Part shown: positions 1 through 5,419 of the stretch, one piece after another
Layout of the letters: every line of letters begins with the position of its first letter
How positions within the stretch are numbered: the stretch's first letter is position 1
NCBI GenBank assembly: GCA_011524425.1
Contig: WTKI01000216.1
Coordinates: 1 to 7,981 of the forward strand
From: Altererythrobacter sp.
GTDB lineage: Bacteria > Pseudomonadota > Alphaproteobacteria > Sphingomonadales > Sphingomonadaceae
Direction: 5' to 3'
DNA: 7,981 nt
Made by a program: the position numbers and the translations under genes
Notes under the pieces: model-generated
Databases searched by the model: none
Told to the model about the DNA's origin: nothing
Seen by the model: only the letters and a program-made list of their open reading frames with translations

Positions 1-98
1 AAGGCTGGAAATTTCCAGACAATGATTGATGCAAAGCTGCAAACAGTCTTTTTGCCAGCTTGCAGCCTTGCGCTGAGGCGGCTAACCGTTCCCGCGAA
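1..98. other. Window edge upstream of cobS, no assignable gene
   Basis: No gene can be assigned here. One + strand frame is open from position 1 to a TGA at 100-102, which would overlap the cobS ATG in an ATGA arrangement. The other two frames stop at 23-25 and 27-29. The end of an upstream + strand gene is therefore plausible, but which frame is used cannot be decided from so few codons. A perfect 14-bp palindrome lies at 5-18. I see no clear sigma-70 promoter and no strong Shine-Dalgarno sequence before the cobS ATG. Confidence 0.4.
5..18. repeat. Perfect 14-bp palindrome
   Basis: CTGGAAATTTCCAG equals its own reverse complement over all 14 bases. It lies about 80 bp before the cobS start. 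It could be a dimeric regulator half-site pair, or chance sequence at the end of an upstream gene. There is no T tract after it, so it does not look like a terminator. Confidence 0.5.
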
Positions 99-1091
99 AT
101 GAACAGTGTATTTGAAACCGGAATCGACGGAGCGGACAAAACGCTCTTTCCTGCTCCTGACACAGAGATCGACGTGCGTGACACGTTCGGTATCGATGTT
201 GACTGGCAAGTGCCGGCCTTCAGCCTGAAGGACGACCGCGTGCCGGATCTGGACGAGAACTATGTGTTCGACCCAGACACGACAATGGCGATCCTTGCCG
301 GGTTTGCGCACAATCGGCGCGTGATGGTGCAGGGCTATCACGGCACGGGAAAGTCCACGCATATCGAGCAAGTCGCCGCGCGCCTCAAATGGCCTTCTGT
401 GCGAGTGAACCTTGATGCGCATATCAGCCGGATCGATCTGGTTGGACGTGATGCGATCGTCTTGAAAGACGGATTGCAGGTTACCGAGTTCAAGGAAGGC
501 ATCTTGCCTTGGGCGTTACAGCACCCTGTTGCGCTTACCTTCGACGAGTACGATGCGGGCCGCCCCGATGTGATGTTCGTGATCCAGCGCGTTTTGGAAG
601 CGCAAGGGGCGTTGACGCTGCTGGACCAGAACAAAGTGATCGTGCCGGACAAGCATTTCCGCTTGTTCGCAACATCGAACACTGTCGGCCTCGGCGATAC
701 GAGCGGGCTCTATCATGGCACGCAAGCGATCAACCAAGCGCAGATGGACCGCTGGAATATCGTTGTCGCGCTGAATTACCTGGAAGCAGAGGTTGAGCAG
801 AAGATCGTCAAGTCGAAGAGCCCAGAGACCGATGACAAAGTGATCGCGGACATGGTGAAAGTTGCTGACTTGACCCGTCAAGGCTTCATGAATGGCGATA
901 TCTCAACCGTGATGAGCCCGCGGACTGTTATGACCTGGGCGCAAAACGCGGAGATTTTCAATTCTGTCGGTTTTGGTTTCCGTTTGTCATTCTTGAACAA
1001 ATGCGATGAAGCAGAGCGGCTGTTGGTCAGCGAGTACTACCAGCGCGTCTTTGGCGAGGAATTGCCGAGCGGAGCCGCCAAAACGGCCTGA
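99..1091 (+). CDS. cobS: Cobaltochelatase AAA+ subunit CobS
   Basis: This encodes a 330-residue MoxR-type AAA+ ATPase. In the aerobic cobalamin pathway CobS works with CobT and CobN in the cytoplasm, using ATP to insert cobalt into hydrogenobyrinic acid a,c-diamide. The sequence shows a Walker [10 protein letters not shown] at residues 79-87, a Walker B ending LTFDE at 146-150, a sensor-1-like ATSNT at 191-195, QMDRW at 215-219 with a candidate arginine finger, and SPRT near 273-276. The N-terminal segment before residue 60 and the overall length suit CobS (about 325-335 aa) better than generic MoxR proteins. I chose the ATG at 99; a TTG at 60 would add 13 unconvincing residues. No strong RBS is visible. 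CobT is not encoded immediately downstream, which is unusual for alphaproteobacteria; it must lie elsewhere or be missing. The protein itself looks intact. Confidence 0.93.
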   Translation: MNSVFETGIDGADKTLFPAPDTEIDVRDTFGIDVDWQVPAFSLKDDRVPDLDENYVFDPDTTMAILAGFAHNRRVMVQGYHGTGKSTHIEQVAARLKWPSVRVNLDAHISRIDLVGRDAIVLKDGLQVTEFKEGILPWALQHPVALTFDEYDAGRPDVMFVIQRVLEAQGALTLLDQNKVIVPDKHFRLFATSNTVGLGDTSGLYHGTQAINQAQMDRWNIVVALNYLEAEVEQKIVKSKSPETDDKVIADMVKVADLTRQGFMNGDISTVMSPRTVMTWAQNAEIFNSVGFGFRLSFLNKCDEAERLLVSEYYQRVFGEELPSGAAKTA

Positions 1092-1100
1092 TTGCCTTTG

Positions 1101-1122
1101 CTGTATTGTTGATGTAATACAG
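1101..1122. repeat. Inverted repeat just upstream of the PBP gene
   Basis: CTGTATT (1101-1107) and AATACAG (1116-1122) are perfect 7-bp arms around an 8-nt spacer, in the 36-nt gap between cobS and the PBP start at 1128. No U tract follows, so an intrinsic terminator is unlikely. The right arm ends 5 nt before the start codon, where a Shine-Dalgarno sequence would normally lie. It could be an operator or an RNA hairpin affecting initiation. Confidence 0.45.
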
Positions 1123-1127
1123 TTGCT

Positions 1128-3275
1128 ATGTTCGCATGGCTTCGCAAATCTCGCCGTCAAAGCGCTTCGGATTACTTGCATCACGACCGGGCAGCGCCGG
1201 GCTATTATGCGACACAAGATCCGTGGGGAAGCCAACTCGAACAGTTTGATCGCGATTTCGATATCGACTTGGAAGACGCGGGCGAAGGAGGGTTCGATGC
1301 TGCTCCTCCTAAAGCCAAGGGCAAGGGGCGAAAGCGCCGCTGGTTTGTGCGCATTGTCGCAGCGCTGCTTTTCCTCTTCATCATCGCCGTAGGGTGGCTT
1401 GCGTTTACCGCGCCGCTGTCCAAATCGCTTGAACCCATTGCCGCTCCGCAAATCACTTTACTCGCAAGCGACGGGACACCCATTGCGCGCAGCGGTGCGA
1501 ATGTAGAAGCGCCGGTCGAGATCGAAAAGTTGCCGGATCACGTCGTTGGCGCGTTCCTGTCTATCGAAGATCGCCGGTTCTATTCGCATTGGGGCGTTGA
1601 TCCGCGCGGTTTGGCGCGCGCGGCTCTATCCAATGCAACCGGCGGTCCGACGCAGGGCGGCAGCACGATCACGCAGCAATTGGCGAAGTTTACGTTTTTA
1701 ACGCCAGAACGCAGCATGACCCGTAAAGCGCGCGAGATGCTGATCGCGTTTTGGCTGGAAGCCTGGCTGACGAAGGATGAGATTCTCGAGCGCTATCTCT
1801 CCAACGCCTATTTTGGCGCAAACCAATACGGTCTGCGGGCCGCCAGCTTGCATTATTTCTATCGCCAGCCCGAAAATCTGAAGCCGGAACAGGCAGCGAT
1901 GTTGGCCGGGCTTCTGAAAGCACCGTCGCGGCTTGATCCTTCGCGCAACTACGGAGGCGCTGAGGATCGGATGCGTCTGGTGGTCAATGCTATGTCAGAG
2001 GAAGGTTATCTTTCAGCTGACCAGGCTGCGGTCTTGCCATCACCCGAACTTGATATTCGGACCCGCAATACGCTGCCGACGGGAACCTATTTTGCTGACT
2101 GGGTGCTGCCGATTGTGCGCAAAGATGCAGAGCGCAGCTATGCCAAGCAGACGCTTACAACGACGCTCGATGCACGCATGCAACGCGTGGCATCGCAAGT
2201 GGTAGCGGAGGCTGGCTTGGGCGATGCACAAGTAGGGCTTGTTGCTATGCGGCCGTCCGGCGAAGTTGTCGCGATGATTGGAGGCAAGGATTACGCGACC
2301 TCTCCATTTAATCGAGCCACACAGGCCAAACGACAACCGGGTTCGACCTTCAAATTGTTCACTTACCTCACTGCGATCGAGGCCGGCATGGAACCGGGGG
2401 ATCGCATCGCGAATACCCCCATTCAAACAGGCTCTTACCGTCCCAAAAACGCCGGTGAGCGATATTCAGAAAGTATTTCGCTGGAAGAAGCGTTTGCTCA
2501 ATCCAGCAACGTTGCGACTGTGCGCTTGTTCAACCAGCTCGGCAGCGAGGCCGTGATAGAGACTGCGCGCGAACTGGGCGTCACCGCAGAATTGCCGGTC
2601 GGCGATCCCAGCCTGGCTTTAGGTACGTCTTCGATGAGCTTGCTTGAGCTTACCTCTGCCTATGCTGGCGTGGCGGCAAACCGGTTTCCGGTCAAACCGG
2701 TGGCATTTCCTCCTGAAGAAAAGGGCTGGACGGATTGGTTCTTCAGCGAAGAAGACAGCCTCTCGGGACGTGAGCATGACGCAATGGAGCGATTGCTGCG
2801 CGCATCGGTCAATCGCGGGACCGGCAAAGCCGCTGCTTTGACAATGCCCAATTACGGCAAGACCGGAACTACGCAGAATTATCGCGATGCGCTCTTCGTT
2901 GGGTATGCCGGTGGATTGGTCGTAGGGGTGTGGGTCGGTAATGATGACAATTCTTCGCTCAATGGGGTGACAGGGGGCGGTCTGCCGGCACGTATATGGC
3001 GGGACTTTATGGTCGGTGCGCTAGAAGCGCAGGCAGCGCCAGCTAGCGACGCTCCCGATCCAACTGGGCCAATCCAGCCCTTGGATTTGCCTGACAATGT
3101 CACGATCCCGATCGATGGCAGAGATCTGGAAGTGAATCTGCGCGAAGGTGCTGTAATCATTTCCGGAGAGGCTGAGGGCATTCCGCTGGAACTGATCATC
3201 AGTGAAGACGGTATCAGCTTGGACGAGGATCGCTTGCAAGAAGCGCTTGAGCGGTTAGGCGTTGAGGCAGAGTAG
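1128..3275 (+). CDS. Class A penicillin-binding protein (GT51 transglycosylase / transpeptidase)
   Basis: This 715-residue bifunctional peptidoglycan synthase polymerises lipid II into glycan strands and cross-links stem peptides in the periplasm, anchored by one membrane segment. In order: an unusually long charged cytoplasmic tail (1-71, acidic then a Lys/Arg cluster), a transmembrane helix at about 72-94, a GT51 domain at about 105-300 with EDRRFYSHWGVDP (147-159, catalytic Glu147) and GGSTITQQLAK (177-187), then a transpeptidase domain at about 345-630 with STFK (406-409, nucleophile Ser406), SSN (459-461) and KTG (578-580). After the transpeptidase comes an acidic tail of about 85 residues with a predicted beta-rich stretch (655-693) and a final acidic helix. 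All catalytic motifs are intact. The family is PBP1A-like, but the paralogue (1a, 1c, 2D-type) is not settled, so I give no symbol. The ATG at 1128 has no good RBS. The gene converges on the thioesterase gene at 3278 with a 2-nt gap. Confidence 0.93.
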   Translation: MFAWLRKSRRQSASDYLHHDRAAPGYYATQDPWGSQLEQFDRDFDIDLEDAGEGGFDAAPPKAKGKGRKRRWFVRIVAALLFLFIIAVGWLAFTAPLSKSLEPIAAPQITLLASDGTPIARSGANVEAPVEIEKLPDHVVGAFLSIEDRRFYSHWGVDPRGLARAALSNATGGPTQGGSTITQQLAKFTFLTPERSMTRKAREMLIAFWLEAWLTKDEILERYLSNAYFGANQYGLRAASLHYFYRQPENLKPEQAAMLAGLLKAPSRLDPSRNYGGAEDRMRLVVNAMSEEGYLSADQAAVLPSPELDIRTRNTLPTGTYFADWVLPIVRKDAERSYAKQTLTTTLDARMQRVASQVVAEAGLGDAQVGLVAMRPSGEVVAMIGGKDYATSPFNRATQAKRQPGSTFKLFTYLTAIEAGMEPGDRIANTPIQTGSYRPKNAGERYSESISLEEAFAQSSNVATVRLFNQLGSEAVIETARELGVTAELPVGDPSLALGTSSMSLLELTSAYAGVAANRFPVKPVAFPPEEKGWTDWFFSEEDSLSGREHDAMERLLRASVNRGTGKAAALTMPNYGKTGTTQNYRDALFVGYAGGLVVGVWVGNDDNSSLNGVTGGGLPARIWRDFMVGALEAQAAPASDAPDPTGPIQPLDLPDNVTIPIDGRDLEVNLREGAVIISGEAEGIPLELIISEDGISLDEDRLQEALERLGVEAE

Positions 3276-3277
3276 GA

Positions 3278-3694
3278 TCAGCCTTCCTTCTCGACCATAA
3301 GGATATTCATCACTGCGGTTGCAATCGGACGTTCGCGATCATCTTGCCATGCTTCGACAGTCACATTGGCATTGCGCCGGCCAAGCCGCGTAATATGGCC
3401 GACGGCATAGCTGCGCTTGGATTTGCCGGCACTCAGAAATTGGACGGTGATGTTGATCGGCTTGAGTTGCGGGTTGCGCCCATCCTTCGCCAACCGCGCA
3501 CGCAGCGCGGCATAGCCTGCCGTTTCAAGTAGGCCGCTTGTTGCGCCGCCATGGAAATGGCCTGGGCGTCCTTCGACGGCTGTATCAAATTCCACATAGA
3601 GCTTTGGCGCGCCATTTTCCTCGCCTTCAACCGCTATGCCGAGCGAGCGCGCATAGGGCGTTAAAGGGTTCGGATCGTTCATTGTCTTAGACAC
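3278..3694 (-). CDS. PaaI-like hotdog-fold thioesterase
   Basis: This 138-residue protein has the length and pattern of a single 4HBT/PaaI hotdog domain, a cytosolic fold that hydrolyses acyl-CoA or aryl-CoA thioesters. The diagnostic stretch is HFHGG (46-50) followed by a helix with GLLETAG (54-60), where Glu57 occupies the usual catalytic carboxylate position. A beta strand PINITVQFLSAGK (79-91) follows, as expected of the fold. The substrate cannot be told from sequence. The start is taken as GTG at 3694: AAGGA (3703-3707, minus strand) lies 8 nt before it, whereas the ATG at 3682 has no RBS in position. That start overlaps the upstream thioesterase gene by 8 nt, so the pair is probably translationally coupled. 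The 3' end lies 2 nt from the end of the convergent PBP gene. Confidence 0.85.
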   Translation of the reverse strand: MSKTMNDPNPLTPYARSLGIAVEGEENGAPKLYVEFDTAVEGRPGHFHGGATSGLLETAGYAALRARLAKDGRNPQLKPINITVQFLSAGKSKRSYAVGHITRLGRRNANVTVEAWQDDRERPIATAVMNILMVEKEG

Positions 3695-4148
3695 TGCGGG
3701 GATCCTTCCCGATAGTCATGAAAACACCGGCAATGTGTGCAACAGGATCGTCTGCTCTTCCATCATGTGCGAACCCACGAACAAAAGCAGCAGACCGGGT
3801 CATCTTGTAGCATTCGACATGTCCGATTACCGCGCTGTGCGGTTTTGCGGGGCGCTGATAGTCCACTCTCAGGTCGAGCGTTGCAATGGGAGTGAACGCT
3901 TTGGCCGTGGTCCAGATGCTCATCCCGCTGGTCATGTCCATCAAGCTGATGATGGGGCCAGAGGCTAACACCTCGCCCCCTGTTCCGCCGACCAAATCTT
4001 CTCGCCACGGCAGCTTCAGTTCGACCCAATTTTCGCCATGCGCATGGTATTTCAATCCCAGCCAGCCATTATGGCCCGCCTGCGCCAACATGTGCGACGC
4101 TTGGTCTGGTTGAAAACCCTGTGGATAGGCTTGTGGAGATTCTTTCAT
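3687..4148 (-). CDS. PaaI-like hotdog-fold thioesterase, first of a tandem pair
   Basis: This 153-residue protein is a second hotdog-domain thioesterase-like protein, divergent from its downstream neighbour. The core helix reads GPIISLMDMTSG (64-75), with Asp71 in the usual carboxylate position, followed by the strand TLDLRVDYQRPA (90-101) that is typical of the PaaI/4HBT fold. The tail GHVECYKMTRSAAFVRG forms the next strands. The HGG of its partner is replaced by a less typical ASGP segment. The start ATG at 4148 is preceded by AAAAGG (4154-4159, minus strand) with a 5-nt gap, so it is well supported. Two adjacent, overlapping hotdog genes may make a hetero-oligomer, or two enzymes of different specificity. 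Which acyl-CoA they act on is unknown. Transcription probably starts in the AT-rich stretch just upstream, shared with the divergent peptide cassette. Confidence 0.83.
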   Translation of the reverse strand: MKESPQAYPQGFQPDQASHMLAQAGHNGWLGLKYHAHGENWVELKLPWREDLVGGTGGEVLASGPIISLMDMTSGMSIWTTAKAFTPIATLDLRVDYQRPAKPHSAVIGHVECYKMTRSAAFVRGFAHDGRADDPVAHIAGVFMTIGKDPRSV

Positions 4149-4175
4149 TACAACCTTTTATTCAAAAAAACGTTA

Positions 4176-4204
4176 TATATCAATATTTTAACTTCTTTTG
4201 ACAA
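4176..4204 (-). promoter_or_regulatory. Candidate promoter for the thioesterase pair
   Basis: On the minus strand TTGTCA (4204-4199) stands 17 nt before GATATA (4181-4176). The -35 box matches 5 of 6 consensus bases; the -10 box is weak. A better-looking TATAAC at 4177-4172 sits 21 nt from that -35, which is too far. The resulting leader to the ATG at 4148 would be about 20 nt. The surrounding 4149-4220 is clearly richer in A and T than the rest of the window, as expected of a promoter. Confidence 0.35.
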
Positions 4205-4226
4205 TGATTTGTTTACATTCTCGATT
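4198..4226 (+). promoter_or_regulatory. Candidate sigma-70 promoter for the peptide cassette
   Basis: TTGACA (4198-4203) is a perfect -35 hexamer. Exactly 17 nt later lies TCGATT (4221-4226), which matches only 3 of 6 bases of the -10 consensus. The predicted start of transcription near 4233 leaves a leader of about 40 nt before the peptide ATG. The -35 box overlaps that of the opposing minus-strand promoter, so the two may compete or share a regulator. An 8-bp palindrome CGCATGCG (4232-4239) sits at the expected start site. Confidence 0.45.
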
Positions 4227-4261
4227 CGTCACGCATGCGAGCGAGGGGCTTGCAAAGTGAT

Positions 4262-4268
4262 AAAGGAG
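4262..4268 (+). promoter_or_regulatory. Strong ribosome binding site of the short peptide
   Basis: AAAGGAG lies 6 nt before the ATG at 4275. It decides the start: an in-frame ATG at 4269 directly abuts the Shine-Dalgarno sequence and cannot use it. This is the strongest RBS I see in the window, and it argues that the short reading frame is really translated, and at a high level. Confidence 0.8.
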
Positions 4269-4274
4269 ATGAAG

Positions 4275-4433
4275 ATGAACACACCAAAAATCGCTCTTGA
4301 ATCCTTGCCCGGACTGGAAACGGCTACTGGCCTGTTTGGAAGTGCCGCTAAAGCAACCACTAACTACACAGACGCGATCATCGCGATCATGGTTTTTGTC
4401 TATGACTCGCAACTTTGCGAAGCGCATAGCTGA
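4275..4433 (+). CDS. 52-residue peptide, candidate precursor peptide (RiPP-like)
   Basis: I do not recognise a named family. The N-terminal half (1-26) is polar and leader-like: MNTPKIALESLPGLETATG, then LFGSAA. The C-terminal half holds a hydrophobic stretch AIIAIMVFVY (34-43) followed by DSQLCEAHS. There is one Cys (48), two Tyr (31, 43) and three acidic residues in the C-terminal half (Asp33, Asp44, Glu49). The stretch 34-39 is encoded by a 9-bp tandem repeat. It has a strong RBS, its own promoter candidate, and a gap of only 35 nt to the next gene, so it probably leads an operon with two cupin-like proteins. The pattern of a short leader plus a hydrophobic core upstream of possible oxygenases resembles a modified-peptide precursor. 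A small membrane-active or toxin-like peptide is the main alternative. That it is a gene is well supported; the role is inferred. Confidence 0.7.
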   Translation: MNTPKIALESLPGLETATGLFGSAAKATTNYTDAIIAIMVFVYDSQLCEAHS

Positions 4434-4468
4434 TCGTCGATTGATGACCAAATCTGCGGCCTGAACTT

Positions 4469-5419
4469 GTGCGAATAGATCCGGAAATCGCTGCGCTAGC
4501 CCACGACCCAGCAAAGCAGCATTGCGGGCAAGAGGAGATTAGTCGAGCGGTCAAGGACTGGAAATACGATCCAGCTCTGTCCGCCATCCATCGGCAGTTT
4601 TCACGATACGCTGCCGGGGATCCGCTCGAAACTCTGAATGCGCTGCAAGCTCTGGTGAGCCATGTACAGGCCGCAGGTGCATTTGTTAGCAATTGGATAG
4701 ACGTGCATGTGCACGCTTTGAAGGAAGCGCCGCTCGGCCAGATGCCGTACAGGCACTCCTATGCGTCGGGCTTTGCAACCATGCAATTGCTGGTGGAGAA
4801 TGGCGCAAGTCTAGTGCTTTCGGTTTACGAAGAACGCACCAATCCTGTTACTCCCACAAGTGCAATCTTCAGCGATCGCGAACAGCACGAGATCGTTATT
4901 GCCGGTAAGGCGCAAGGCCTGCTGTCTCGATGTGAGCAAGACACAGGAACAGTCACAAGCAGCTTGCTCGACGTAACTCTGGGCGACAGGCTGCAATTGG
5001 ATTGCAACCGTGAAGTGCGCCAATGGTCGGATGTGAAGGGCCGTTTGGTCCTTCTGCAACTCAGCCGCACACCTCAGGACCCGGCACCCACGCGCGAAAT
5101 TCAGCTCGAAGACAGTTCGCTACTGATGCAGTCCGACGGGAACAAGCAAACTAGCCAGTCAAGCGTAGCGCTGGCAGTGCTCGGCGCTTTGCAAAGACAC
5201 GATGCTGTGCCGGTGATGGAAGAACTGTCTGCTTCAGGACCTGCTCATTTGCGCTGGGAAGCGGTCCGCCAGATGCTCACACTTGATCCGTTCAAGGGGA
5301 TCAGCGTGCTCGATCGTATGGCTGAAGACCCATCTGAAGAATTGGCTGTTTCTGCGCACCGCCTGGCTGAGCAATTGCGCATGCAATACCCCGCATTACG
5401 TCATGGAAAGGCTGCTTGA
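4469..5419 (+). CDS. Cupin-like / HEAT-like helical protein of the peptide cassette
   Basis: The function is not known to me. From the GTG at 4469 it has 316 residues: a helical N-terminus (about 1-85), a beta-rich centre (about 98-200) whose spacing suggests a degenerate cupin-type barrel, and a helical C-terminus (about 232-305). The stretch HLRWEAVRQMLTLDPFKG (260-277) and the following SEELAVSAHRLAEQL (289-303) fit the HEAT-repeat pattern. No cupin HxH motif is visible; His140-Glu141 is the only nearby candidate, so it may be a binding partner rather than an enzyme. The start is uncertain. The frame stays open and protein-like for a few codons before 4469, up to a TGA at 4445-4447, with no RBS for the GTG. 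Its stop overlaps the next start (TGATG), so it is translationally coupled to its apparent architectural relative downstream. No signal peptide is seen. Confidence 0.75.
   Translation: MRIDPEIAALAHDPAKQHCGQEEISRAVKDWKYDPALSAIHRQFSRYAAGDPLETLNALQALVSHVQAAGAFVSNWIDVHVHALKEAPLGQMPYRHSYASGFATMQLLVENGASLVLSVYEERTNPVTPTSAIFSDREQHEIVIAGKAQGLLSRCEQDTGTVTSSLLDVTLGDRLQLDCNREVRQWSDVKGRLVLLQLSRTPQDPAPTREIQLEDSSLLMQSDGNKQTSQSSVALAVLGALQRHDAVPVMEELSASGPAHLRWEAVRQMLTLDPFKGISVLDRMAEDPSEELAVSAHRLAEQLRMQYPALRHGKAA
5407..5411 (+). promoter_or_regulatory. Ribosome binding site deciding the start of the HxH cupin gene
   Basis: AAAGG ends 7 nt before the ATG at 5419. This supports that ATG over the TTG immediately before it at 5416, which would add one residue. 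The site lies inside the end of the preceding gene, as expected for coupled translation. Confidence 0.6.

Noticed and set aside
60..98. TTG-initiated 13-residue extension of CobS
   Set aside because: No RBS, atypical residues, and the ATG at 99 gives the usual family length.
338..881. Antisense open frames within cobS
   Set aside because: Shadow frames of a strongly coding gene, without RBS or recognisable motifs.
2678..2702. Direct repeat CAAACCGGT inside the PBP gene
   Set aside because: Two nearby copies separated by 7 nt within a conserved coding region, explained by the codons; no sign of an array.
4038..4274. Longer upstream reading of the peptide frame from 4038
   Set aside because: It runs antisense through the thioesterase start and the AT-rich promoter; the RBS at 4262-4268 fixes the start at 4275.
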